Source: CAISIP01 sp031403955 (GTDB lineage: Bacteria; Pseudomonadota; Gammaproteobacteria; Burkholderiales; Burkholderiaceae_C). Taken from it: DNA of 64,000 nucleotides. Below the pieces are notes generated by a model, which worked only from the letters and a program-made list of their open reading frames with translations, was not told the DNA's origin and did no database searches. Below, one piece after another: positions 1 to 7,806 of the stretch. A program made the translations under genes and the position numbers. The stretch spans positions 1 to 64,000 of the forward strand of contig JANNGR010000583.1 in the NCBI GenBank assembly GCA_031403955.1, written 5' to 3'. How positions within the stretch are numbered: the first letter of the stretch is position 1; each line of letters begins with the position of its first letter.

Positions 1-2141
1 CGCTCGGTAAACAGGACGACCCCCTTGCCGTCGCCTCGGCCGAGTTGATGGAAGACCGCGTGATCCAGGCGCGCGAATTGATAGGCGGTGTGCGCGCGCA
101 ATGGCAAGGCTGGCTTGATGACGTGGACAGGTTGTTTGCGCAATTGCAGGATCACAGTTTGCGCGCCAGCTGGAAAAGCCAGCTTCGAGCACCCTTGCGT
201 GGCATTTTTGCCGGTGCAGCTTTCGAGCCGATCCTGAATGAATGCACGGCAATTCACAAACGCGTGTTAAAGGGACGGGTCTGGATCGCCCTGCACATGC
301 ACGCCGGCGACGGTAACGTGCATACCAATATCCCGGTGAATAGCGACGACTACGCTATGTTGCAGACCGCCCATGCCGCGGTCAAACGCATCATGGCACT
401 GGCGCGTTCGCTCGATGGCGTGATATCGGGGGAACATGGCATCGGCATCACCAAGCTGGAGTTCCTGACCGAAGAAGAGTTGCGTCCATTCACCGAATAC
501 AAACACCGGATCGATCCTGAGGGGCGCTTCAACAAAGGCAAGTTGCTGAGAAATTCGGAGCTTCTGACCCAGTCCAACCAAGGTGTGGAACCGGACTTGA
601 TGTATGCCGACCTGACCAACGCCTACACGCCGAGTTTCGGCCTGATGGGACACGAGTCGCTGATCATGCAGCAGTCGGACATCGGCGCGATTTCCGACTC
701 TATTAAAGACTGCCTGCGTTGCGGCAAATGCAAACCGGTGTGCGCCACCCACGTGCCGCGCGCCAACCTGCTGTACAGCCCGCGCAACAAGGTTCTGGCC
801 ACCTCGTTGCTGGTCGAGGCTTTCCTTTACGAAGAGCAGACGCGCCGCGGCATCAGTATCAAACACTGGGAGGAATTCGAGGACGTCGCGGACCATTGCA
901 CGGTGTGTCACAAGTGCCTGTCGCCGTGTCCGGTGGACATCGATTTTGGCGACGTGTCGATGAACATGCGCAATCTGTTGCGCAAGATGGGCAAGAAGAC
1001 TTTCCGCCCGGGAAACGCCGCCGCTATGTTGTTTCTTAACGCGACCAATCCCCAGACCATCAAGTTCATGCGCTCTGTCATGGTGGATGTCGGGTTCAAG
1101 GCACAACGTATGGCGAACGAACTGCTGCGCGGTTTTGCCAGGAAACAAACCGCCAAGCCACCGGCCACGGTTGGAAAGTCCGCGCTCAAGGAGCAGGTCA
1201 TCCACTTCATCAACAAGAAGATGCCGGGTGGCCTGCCCAAGAAAACTGCCCGCGCGCTGCTGGACATTGAAGATGGCGATTACGTGCCCATCATTCGCGA
1301 CCCCCGCACCACAACTTCGGAAACCGAGGCGGTGTTCTACTTCCCTGGCTGTGGTTCGGAGCGATTGTTCAGCCAGGTCGGTTTGGCAACCCAGGCGATG
1401 TTGTGGCATGCCGGCGTGCAAACCGTGCTGCCGCCAGGTTATCTGTGTTGCGGCTATCCGCAGCGCGGCTCGGGGCAGTTCGACAAGGCTGAAAAGATCA
1501 TCACCGACAACCGGGTCCTGTTCCACCGCGTCGCCAACACGCTGAACTATCTGGACATCAAGACCGTAGTCGTGAGTTGCGGCACTTGTTACGACCAGTT
1601 GCAGGGTTACAAATTCGAGGATATTTTTCCCGGCTGCCGCATCATCGACATCCACGAGTACCTGCTCGAAAAAGACATCCGGCTTGACGCCGGTTCGTGT
1701 GGTGGCTACCTGTACCACGACCCCTGCCATAGCCCGATGAAGATGCAGGATCCGATGAAGACCGTCAAGGCGCTGGTCGGCGGGGCCAACCCGGACTGCG
1801 TGCTGGAAAGCAAACGTTGTTGCGGTGAAAGCGGTACTCTGGGTGTAACGCGTCCGGACATCTCAACCCAGATCCGGTTTCGAAAGGAAGAAGAGCTGCG
1901 CACGGATGAGGCCGCATTGCGTCAGACCGGAGCCGTTGGCGCAAGCGCCAATGTCAAGATTCTGACTTCGTGCCCAAGCTGCCTGCAGGGACTGAGCCGT
2001 TACGGCGACGACCTGCAAAATGGCTTGCTGGAGGCGGATTACATCGTGGTGGAAATGGCGAACCGGATTTTGGGCCCACAATGGCTGGAGCAGTATGTAG
2101 CGACTGCCAACGCGGGCGGGATCGAGCGCGTTTTAGTGTGA
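1..2141 (+). CDS. FAD-linked oxidase / Fe-S oxidoreductase fusion (DUF3683 type), 5' part outside window
   Basis: The reading frame is open from base 3, so the gene starts before the window. What remains (about 712 residues) begins in the C-terminal domain of FAD-linked oxidases of the D-lactate/glycolate dehydrogenase kind (HMHAGDGN and GEHGIGITK). Two 4Fe-4S ferredoxin motifs follow (CLRCGKCKPVC, CTVCHKCLSPC), then two cysteine-rich CCG domains (CCGYPQRGSG, and CCGESGTLG near the end) as in GlpC/LldE-like Fe-S oxidoreductases. Known proteins with this order are about 1,300 residues long in Burkholderiales and are probably 2-hydroxyacid dehydrogenases passing electrons to the respiratory chain; the substrate cannot be told from sequence. 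The next gene starts 20 bases downstream. The ATG at 45 is internal to the domain and is not a credible start. Confidence 0.9.
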   Translation, partial: LGKQDDPLAVASAELMEDRVIQARELIGGVRAQWQGWLDDVDRLFAQLQDHSLRASWKSQLRAPLRGIFAGAAFEPILNECTAIHKRVLKGRVWIALHMHAGDGNVHTNIPVNSDDYAMLQTAHAAVKRIMALARSLDGVISGEHGIGITKLEFLTEEELRPFTEYKHRIDPEGRFNKGKLLRNSELLTQSNQGVEPDLMYADLTNAYTPSFGLMGHESLIMQQSDIGAISDSIKDCLRCGKCKPVCATHVPRANLLYSPRNKVLATSLLVEAFLYEEQTRRGISIKHWEEFEDVADHCTVCHKCLSPCPVDIDFGDVSMNMRNLLRKMGKKTFRPGNAAAMLFLNATNPQTIKFMRSVMVDVGFKAQRMANELLRGFARKQTAKPPATVGKSALKEQVIHFINKKMPGGLPKKTARALLDIEDGDYVPIIRDPRTTTSETEAVFYFPGCGSERLFSQVGLATQAMLWHAGVQTVLPPGYLCCGYPQRGSGQFDKAEKIITDNRVLFHRVANTLNYLDIKTVVVSCGTCYDQLQGYKFEDIFPGCRIIDIHEYLLEKDIRLDAGSCGGYLYHDPCHSPMKMQDPMKTVKALVGGANPDCVLESKRCCGESGTLGVTRPDISTQIRFRKEEELRTDEAALRQTGAVGASANVKILTSCPSCLQGLSRYGDDLQNGLLEADYIVVEMANRILGPQWLEQYVATANAGGIERVLV

Positions 2142-2161
2142 GTTTCAAGAGGTAACACCTT

Positions 2162-2575
2162 ATGGCAGGTTTACAACCAGGCGCGCCGACGCCGCAGGCG
2201 ATCACAGTGCACGGTCAGTCCAGGGTACTGGAAGTCAGCTTTTCGGACGGCAGTCAGTTTCGTATTCCGTTTGAGTTGATGCGGGTGTATTCGCCTTCAG
2301 CCGAAGTGCAGGGGCACGGACCGGGGCAGGAAGTCCTGCAGACCGGTAAGCGCAACGTGGAGTTGCAAGCGCTTGAACCGGTTGGCAATTACGCGGTGCA
2401 GCCGGCGTTTTCCGATGGGCACAATACCGGCATTTTTTCCTGGGACTACCTGTATTTCCTGGGTTCGCACATGGAGCAGTTGTGGGCCCAATATGCCAGT
2501 CGCTTGCAGACGGCAGGTATGGACCGGGATGCGGCTATGCCCGAGCCGGGTGGCCATGGCTGTGCCAGTCACTGA
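2162..2575 (+). CDS. DUF971 family protein (gamma-butyrobetaine hydroxylase-like N-terminal domain)
   Basis: A 137-residue protein that is essentially one DUF971 domain: the segment with VSFSDGSQFRIPFELMRVYSPSAE and later GIFSWDYLYFLG is typical. This fold occurs as the N-terminal domain of gamma-butyrobetaine hydroxylases and as stand-alone small proteins, some linked to Fe-S protein assembly; no catalytic residues are visible and no activity is claimed. A Shine-Dalgarno-like AAGAGG lies before the ATG. It sits directly upstream of ubiE, the usual order in betaproteobacteria. The tail (GGHGCASH) is short and Gly/His-rich. Confidence 0.85.
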   Translation: MAGLQPGAPTPQAITVHGQSRVLEVSFSDGSQFRIPFELMRVYSPSAEVQGHGPGQEVLQTGKRNVELQALEPVGNYAVQPAFSDGHNTGIFSWDYLYFLGSHMEQLWAQYASRLQTAGMDRDAAMPEPGGHGCASH

Positions 2576-2682
2576 AGTGGTGTGCGCCTGTGCCGGTGCT
2601 TTCATCAAAATGACGACAGATTCCCGAGTCGCTGGCTGATTTGTGGCATCGATTGCCGATTTCCGGCTTAGCATCACAAGCA

Positions 2683-3414
2683 ATGACTTCGACGCATTTC
2701 GGATTTGAACAGGTTGCCGAGACCGACAAGGCGCGCCGCGTGCGCGGCGTCTTCGATTCGGTCGCGCCCAAGTACGATTTGATGAACGACCTGATGTCGA
2801 TGGGTTTGCACCGCGCCTGGAAAGCCTACACGGTGCTGGTGGCCAACGTGCGTGAAGGCGCGCGGGTGCTGGACATCGCAGGCGGCACCGGTGACCTGGC
2901 TCTGGCCTTTGCCCGCAAGGCCGGCAAGAGTGGCCGTGTGATTTTGACCGACATAAATGAGGCCATGCTGCATACCGGGCGCGACCGGCTGATAGACGCG
3001 GGTTGGCCGCTGCCCGCAGTGGCCTGTGACGCCGAAAAGTTGCCGTTTGCCAGCGACCAGTTTGACCTGGTGAGTGTTGCCTTTGGCTTGCGCAACATGA
3101 CACATATGGATGTCGCCCTGACCGAAATGAACCGGGTGCTCAAGCCTGGGGGCAGGTTGCTGGTGCTTGAATTTTCCCGCGTCGCCAAACCTCTGGCCCG
3201 CGCCTATGACTGGTATTCATTCAAGGTGTTGCCGAAATTGGGCCAGCTTGTGGCTGCCGACGAGGCCAGTTACCGTTACCTGGCTGAATCGATCCGCATG
3301 CATCCGGGACAGGAAGAATTGAAAGCCCTTATGATTAAAAGTGGCTTTGGGCATGTGGACTATCACAACCTGACCGGTGGCATGGTCGCGTTGCATGTTG
3401 CAATCAAGTGTTGA
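2683..3414 (+). CDS. ubiE: Ubiquinone/menaquinone biosynthesis C-methyltransferase UbiE
   Basis: A 243-residue class I SAM-dependent methyltransferase that adds the C-methyl group to demethylmenaquinol and the 2-polyprenyl-methoxy-benzoquinol intermediate of ubiquinone synthesis. The SAM-binding motif I is clear (VLDIAGGTGDLALAFA, about residue 65), preceded by the UbiE-typical FDSVAPKYDLMNDLMSMG and followed by SVAFGLRNMT and LKPGGRLLVLEFSR. I chose the ATG at 2683 because the protein then begins MTSTHFGFEQV, as in homologues; the frame stays open to 2641 but without similarity. ubiJ and ubiB lie just downstream, so the cluster serves quinone synthesis. Confidence 0.96.
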   Translation: MTSTHFGFEQVAETDKARRVRGVFDSVAPKYDLMNDLMSMGLHRAWKAYTVLVANVREGARVLDIAGGTGDLALAFARKAGKSGRVILTDINEAMLHTGRDRLIDAGWPLPAVACDAEKLPFASDQFDLVSVAFGLRNMTHMDVALTEMNRVLKPGGRLLVLEFSRVAKPLARAYDWYSFKVLPKLGQLVAADEASYRYLAESIRMHPGQEELKALMIKSGFGHVDYHNLTGGMVALHVAIKC

Positions 3415-3448
3415 CTACTTTATATTTTGGGTTACTTTCGGGGGCACT

Positions 3449-4429
3449 ATGAAACTTTGGACATTTATTCTTGCCGCAATGCTTGCTTTAAGCAGCCTGA
3501 GTGCGGATGCCGCACGTTTGGGCGGTGGCCGGTCGGTTGGTAAACAATCCAGCAATGTGACGAAGCGAGAAGCCGCTCCGCCAGCTCCCGCAGGCCCGAC
3601 GCAGGGCGTGACAAATTCAGCCGCCAAGCCGGCTACTCCGGCGGCGGCGGCCGCACCCAAGCGGCCATGGGGCGCCATGCTGGGTGGCCTCGCGGCCGGC
3701 TTGGGGTTGGCCTGGCTGGCGAGTTCCCTCGGTTTGGGGGAGGCTTTTGGACAAGTGCTGATGTTCGCCTTGCTGGCGATGCTCGTGATGGTCGCAATTG
3801 GCTGGTTCATGCGCAGGCGCAAGGCCGCGCAATCTCCGGCCAGCGGTGGGCCATTTGCATTTCAGGGTGCCGGTGGCGCTCAGGTGCCCGAGTCCATGCC
3901 ATATCGTCCGGAAAATGTCGGCAATGATGCTTCAGCCCGGCCCTGGGAACGCAGTAACCCAATGGCACTGGATCCTCTGGGCGGTGCGCCGGCTTCCAAA
4001 TCGATGATTGGCTCCGCGTTAGCCGCCTCCCCGAGTTGGGGTATTCCGGACGGCTTTGACTCCGACGGTTTTCTCAAAGCGGCCAAGGCAAATTTCGTCA
4101 CCCTGCAGGCGGCATGGGACAAGTCGGACATCACCGCCCTGCGCGCGATGATGACAGATGAGATGCTCGGTGAAATGAAGACCCAGCTAGCAGAGCGCGA
4201 AGTGCACACCGGCGGCCCCGCAAACCGTACCGACGTGGTGATGATCGACGCCAAACTTTTGGGCATCGACGACACCGCGGCCGATTACATGGCCAGTGTC
4301 GAGTTCTCCGGGATGATCCGCGAAGATCCGTCGGCCGGTCCGCGCCCGTTCCGGGAAGTGTGGAACATGACCAAACCCAAGGCCGGCTCAAGCGGCTGGT
4401 TGGTGGCCGGCGTGCAGGCGCTGCAATAG
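3449..4429 (+). CDS. Tim44-like domain membrane protein
   Basis: A 326-residue protein. It starts with a signal peptide (MKLWTFILAAMLALSSLSADA), continues with a low-complexity Ala/Pro/Lys linker, then two closely spaced hydrophobic segments (about residues 75-125), a Pro/Gly-rich spacer and a C-terminal Tim44-like domain (from about residue 205, containing FVTLQAAWDKSDITALRAMMT). Bacterial Tim44-like proteins are membrane anchored and their role is unsettled; binding of lipid or small ligand has been suggested for the fold. The ATG at 3449 is chosen because it gives a clean signal peptide and has GGGG upstream; it begins 34 bases after ubiE, and the frame between ubiE and ubiJ fits an operon. 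Confidence 0.85.
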   Translation: MKLWTFILAAMLALSSLSADAARLGGGRSVGKQSSNVTKREAAPPAPAGPTQGVTNSAAKPATPAAAAAPKRPWGAMLGGLAAGLGLAWLASSLGLGEAFGQVLMFALLAMLVMVAIGWFMRRRKAAQSPASGGPFAFQGAGGAQVPESMPYRPENVGNDASARPWERSNPMALDPLGGAPASKSMIGSALAASPSWGIPDGFDSDGFLKAAKANFVTLQAAWDKSDITALRAMMTDEMLGEMKTQLAEREVHTGGPANRTDVVMIDAKLLGIDDTAADYMASVEFSGMIREDPSAGPRPFREVWNMTKPKAGSSGWLVAGVQALQ

Positions 4430-4441
4430 GGCGGCGTTTTG

Positions 4442-4464
4442 CCCGGCGCCGGCAAGGCGCCGGG
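4442..4464. terminator. GC-rich hairpin between Tim44-like gene and ubiJ
   Basis: A perfect 9-bp stem (CCCGGCGCC / GGCGCCGGG) with a 5-base loop, 12 bases after the Tim44-like stop. No T-run follows, so it is not a textbook intrinsic terminator; it could attenuate transcription or stabilise the upstream message. Confidence 0.35.
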
Positions 4465-4488
4465 TGATTGCGGGAATAATCGGGGACT

Positions 4489-5040
4489 ATGGCAACACAG
4501 TCCCCTTTTCTTTTGCTTCAGAGTTTCGCGCAAACATTCAAAGCCAATTTTCAGGTTCCGACCTGGGTGATCGAAGAAGTACAGCGGCGCATCCTGCTTC
4601 TTCTCAATCACGTACTAATGCAGGAAAAGGCGGCGACCAGCCGCCTGGTGAGGCAAAAGGGTCGAGTCGTGTTGGTGCAGTGGCGCTCGTACTCCATGCG
4701 TTTTCTCGTCACTCCGGCTGGATTGCTGGATATTGCAGTTGCCACCGCGACGCCAGACCTTAGCCTGTCGGTGACCGAAGAGTCCGTCGTTTCGATTGCC
4801 CAATCGGCGCTGCGCGGTGACAAACCCGCGGTGCGCATTGTTGGTGATGTGCAACTGGCCGCGGAAGTCAACTGGCTGGTCGACCATGTCCGCTGGGATA
4901 TTGAAGAGGACCTTTCACGCGTGTTAGGCGACGCGCCCGCCCACGCCATGGGACAGGTTGCCCAGCGTATGGCGCGGGCATTGCGAGAGTTTGCCGGTGG
5001 GCGTTCCACTCCGGCGGATGCGGGTGGTGCGTCGGCATGA
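4489..5040 (+). CDS. ubiJ: Ubiquinone biosynthesis accessory factor UbiJ (SCP2 domain)
   Basis: A 183-residue protein with an SCP2-like lipid-binding domain in the first half and a helical C-terminal half (WLVDHVRWDIEEDLSRVLGD, then an Ala/Arg-rich helix). This architecture and the position directly before ubiB match UbiJ, which binds hydrophobic quinone intermediates in the soluble Ubi complex, an accessory rather than catalytic role. The stop codon overlaps the ubiB start by four bases (ATGA at 5037-5040), implying translational coupling. No unusual features. Confidence 0.88.
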   Translation: MATQSPFLLLQSFAQTFKANFQVPTWVIEEVQRRILLLLNHVLMQEKAATSRLVRQKGRVVLVQWRSYSMRFLVTPAGLLDIAVATATPDLSLSVTEESVVSIAQSALRGDKPAVRIVGDVQLAAEVNWLVDHVRWDIEEDLSRVLGDAPAHAMGQVAQRMARALREFAGGRSTPADAGGASA

Positions 5041-6602
5041 GGCGCCTTTTTCGGGGCCTATTCATCGTCTGGGTGGTATTGCGTTACGGGCTTGATGAAC
5101 TGCTCCTGAGCAGCTTTCAGAAACCCGGGCTAGTGGTGTTGGCCCGCGTGGTGACGACCGGGCGCAAGCTGGACGCTCCGCGCGGCCAGCGGCTGCGACA
5201 GGCGCTGGAGCACCTTGGCCCGATTTTCGTGAAATTCGGCCAGGTTTTGTCGACCCGGCGCGACTTGTTGCCGCTAGATATTGCGGACGAATTGGCGCGC
5301 CTGCAAGACCGGGTGCCGCCGTTTGACTCGGACATTGCGATTGCCAGCATTGAGCGCGCTTTTCGTAAACCCCTGAATGAGATATTTACATCGTTTGAAC
5401 GCGAGCCGGTGGCCAGCGCATCGATCGCGCAAGTGCATTTTGCGGTTCTCAAGGACCGCAGCGGGAAACAAAGGGACGTGGCGGTCAAGGTACTGCGTCC
5501 AGGTATGTTGCCGGCAATTGAAAAGGATCTGAGCCTGATGCGCATGATGGCCGCGTGGGTTGAAAACATTTCGGCCGATGGCAAACGGCTGAAACCGCGT
5601 GAGGTCGTGGCCGAATTCGACAAATACCTGCACGATGAGCTGGATCTGGTTCGGGAGGCGGCGTGCGCGGCACAATTACGGCGCAACATGGCCGGATTGG
5701 ACCTGGTCCTGATACCGGAAATGTATTGGGACTATTGCAGCCCTGACGTGATCGTGATGGAGCGTATGCGTGGCATTCCGATCAGCCAGACGGCCAGGCT
5801 TCGGGAGGCCGGGGTTGACATACCCAAACTTGCGCGTGACGGTGTAACCCTGTTTTTCACGCAGGTGTTTCGCGATGGCTTTTTCCATGCCGACATGCAT
5901 CCCGGCAATATTCAGGTCAGCGTTGATCCATCTACTTTCGGGCGCTATATCTCACTGGACTTCGGCATCGTCGGCACTCTGACCGAATTCGACAAAGAAT
6001 ACCTGGCGCAAAATTTCACGGCGTTTTTTCGCCGTGACTACAAGCGGGTCGCCGAGTTGCATATCGAGTCGGGCTGGGTGCCGGCGGGCACGCGGGTGGA
6101 CGAGCTCGAAGGGGCGGTGCGTTCGGTCTGCGAACCGTATTTCGACCGGCCGCTAAAGGAGATTTCGCTCGGCATGGTGCTGATGCGCCTGTTTCAGACC
6201 TCGCGCCGCTTCCATGTCGAGATCCAGCCGCAGCTGGTGCTGTTGCAAAAGACGCTGCTCAATATTGAAGGACTGGGGCGCGAACTCGACCCTGACCTTG
6301 ACCTATGGAACAGCGCCAAGCCGTTTCTCGAAAAATGGATGGTCGAGCAGTTGGGCCCGCAGAAATTGATGGACCAACTCAAGGAGGAAGCGCCCCGGTA
6401 CGCCAAACTGCTGCCCGAACTACCACGTTTGCTGCATGACTATCTCAAGCAGCAGCCTGACAATCTGAAGCGGGAATTGAGCGATTTGCTGGCCGAACAG
6501 AAACGGACCAACCGCTTGTTGCAGGGGCTGATTTATGGCGGAGTTGGTTTCGCCCTGGGCTTGTTGCTGATGCAGTTGATCGTGCGGGTTAAGGTGTTTT
6601 AG
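5037..6602 (+). CDS. ubiB: Ubiquinone biosynthesis regulatory protein kinase-like UbiB
   Basis: A 521-residue ABC1/UbiB atypical kinase. The family-defining KxGQ motif is present (VKFGQ, residues 65-69), the Ala-rich loop reads VASASIAQVHFA, the nucleotide-binding lysine is in VAVKVLRPG, and the catalytic-loop and metal-binding motifs are HADMHPGNIQ and LDFGIVG. One or two C-terminal transmembrane helices (GLIYGGVGFALGLLLMQLIV) anchor it to the inner membrane. UbiB is an ATPase that supports hydroxylation steps of ubiquinone synthesis, perhaps by extracting lipid intermediates. It is coupled to ubiJ by ATGA overlap. Length is normal for the family. Confidence 0.95.
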   Translation: MRRLFRGLFIVWVVLRYGLDELLLSSFQKPGLVVLARVVTTGRKLDAPRGQRLRQALEHLGPIFVKFGQVLSTRRDLLPLDIADELARLQDRVPPFDSDIAIASIERAFRKPLNEIFTSFEREPVASASIAQVHFAVLKDRSGKQRDVAVKVLRPGMLPAIEKDLSLMRMMAAWVENISADGKRLKPREVVAEFDKYLHDELDLVREAACAAQLRRNMAGLDLVLIPEMYWDYCSPDVIVMERMRGIPISQTARLREAGVDIPKLARDGVTLFFTQVFRDGFFHADMHPGNIQVSVDPSTFGRYISLDFGIVGTLTEFDKEYLAQNFTAFFRRDYKRVAELHIESGWVPAGTRVDELEGAVRSVCEPYFDRPLKEISLGMVLMRLFQTSRRFHVEIQPQLVLLQKTLLNIEGLGRELDPDLDLWNSAKPFLEKWMVEQLGPQKLMDQLKEEAPRYAKLLPELPRLLHDYLKQQPDNLKRELSDLLAEQKRTNRLLQGLIYGGVGFALGLLLMQLIVRVKVF

Positions 6603-6717
6603 GGCGCGCGTAAGCAGACTTGGCAACGCCGTCGCTCAAAGTGGTCATGTGGTCTGTAGTGGTCGCGAAGTTATACTTGAAGGTTTTTGCAACCGGCAAA
6701 ACCAGAGCGACAACACC

Positions 6718-7080
6718 ATGCCCATTTACTCCTACAAATGTGATTCCTGCGGGTTTGCGAAGGATGTTTTGCAGAAACTTTCCGATGTACCCTTGTCGCA
6801 GTGCCCGTCCTGCGGCGTTGCGTCTTTCATGAAACAAGTCACCTCGGCGGGCTTTCTGCTCAAGGGCTCTGGCTGGTACGCGACCGACTTCAAAGGCGGC
6901 AACAACGTTGCCCCGGCGGCGGGTGAAGATAAGTCCGCCACCAGTGGTGAACCCAAGACGGACGGCAACAAGGACGCCAAATCCGAACCCAAGAGTGAGC
7001 CCAAGGTCGAAACCAAACCGGCCGACAGCGCGGCCGTGAAGAAACCCGCCGCAGCGCCGGCAGCGGGGTCTGGGACTTGA
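6718..7080 (+). CDS. FmdB family zinc-ribbon protein with long charged tail
   Basis: A 120-residue protein starting MPIYSYKCDSCG; the N-terminal 45 residues form the FmdB/CxxC_CXXC_SSSS zinc ribbon (CDSCG and CPSCG pairs). FmdB-type proteins are presumed regulators but have no settled biochemical role. Residues from about 65 onward are a low-complexity Lys/Glu/Pro/Ala tail with repeated KSEPK-type words, probably disordered. The ATG at 6718 is chosen because the zinc ribbon begins at residue 1 in homologues. It heads the fmdB-DUF502-aspS series common in Burkholderiales. Confidence 0.88.
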   Translation: MPIYSYKCDSCGFAKDVLQKLSDVPLSQCPSCGVASFMKQVTSAGFLLKGSGWYATDFKGGNNVAPAAGEDKSATSGEPKTDGNKDAKSEPKSEPKVETKPADSAAVKKPAAAPAAGSGT

Positions 7081-7108
7081 GTCTGGTCGCGCGATTGCAC
7101 GACTTTCC

Positions 7109-7756
7109 ATGCCGATAAAGAAATACCTGATAACAGGCCTGTTGGTCTGGCTGCCGTTGGCCATCACGGTGTGGGTGATGTTATGGCTGATTGGCCTGCT
7201 GGATGGCATTTTTGGTGGCGTGTTGTCCGGCCTGGAGGCTTTTGTACCTGGTGGCACCAGTCCGGTTATCGACCAGCTACGGTCGATTCACGGACTCGGC
7301 GTCATCCTGGTGTTCGTGACCCTGTTGGCAACTGGCGCACTGGTGTCCAACGTGGCGGGGCGTTGGTGGGTCAGGCAGTGGGATCGGCTGTTTGCCAATA
7401 TTCCGATATTCAAATCTATCTACACCAGCGTCAAGAAAATATCGAACACCCTGTTTTCCAGCGACGGCAACGCGTTTCGCAGGGCTTTGCTGATCCAGTA
7501 CCCGCGCGCGGGTTCCTGGACAGTGGCTTTTCAGACCGGTACTCCTGGCGGGGAAGTGGCGCAACACCTTGGCGCGGAGTATGTCAGTGTGTACGTACCA
7601 ACCACGCCGAATCCGACCAGCGGCTTTTTCCTGATGCTGCCGCGAGTCGAAGTGATTGAGTTGGAGATGAGTGTGGACGAAGCGCTGACTTACGTAATCT
7701 CCATGGGTGCCGTTGCGCCAAGTCCCAGCATCCGGAGCCGTCCCGGCTCGAAATAA
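7109..7756 (+). CDS. DUF502 family inner-membrane protein
   Basis: A 215-residue protein with two N-terminal transmembrane segments (YLITGLLVWLPLAITVWVML; and around GLGVILVFVTLLATGALVSN), a conserved cytosolic stretch (FANIPIFKSIYTSVKKI) and a soluble C-terminal domain ending in a short Ser/Pro/Arg tail. This is the DUF502 (LIAS-like) family, conserved but of unknown function. It begins 28 bases after the zinc-ribbon gene and precedes aspS by about 50 bases. Confidence 0.88.
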   Translation: MPIKKYLITGLLVWLPLAITVWVMLWLIGLLDGIFGGVLSGLEAFVPGGTSPVIDQLRSIHGLGVILVFVTLLATGALVSNVAGRWWVRQWDRLFANIPIFKSIYTSVKKISNTLFSSDGNAFRRALLIQYPRAGSWTVAFQTGTPGGEVAQHLGAEYVSVYVPTTPNPTSGFFLMLPRVEVIELEMSVDEALTYVISMGAVAPSPSIRSRPGSK

Positions 7757-7806
7757 ATCAATTGTTAGCTGAGCCGGCGTCTGCCGCGGCGCCCAGAAAG
7801 CCAATT

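Noticed and set aside
267..1730. A 487-codon minus-strand frame antisense to the first gene
   Set aside because: Shadow of a highly conserved Fe-S oxidoreductase; composition typical of antisense frames in GC-rich DNA.
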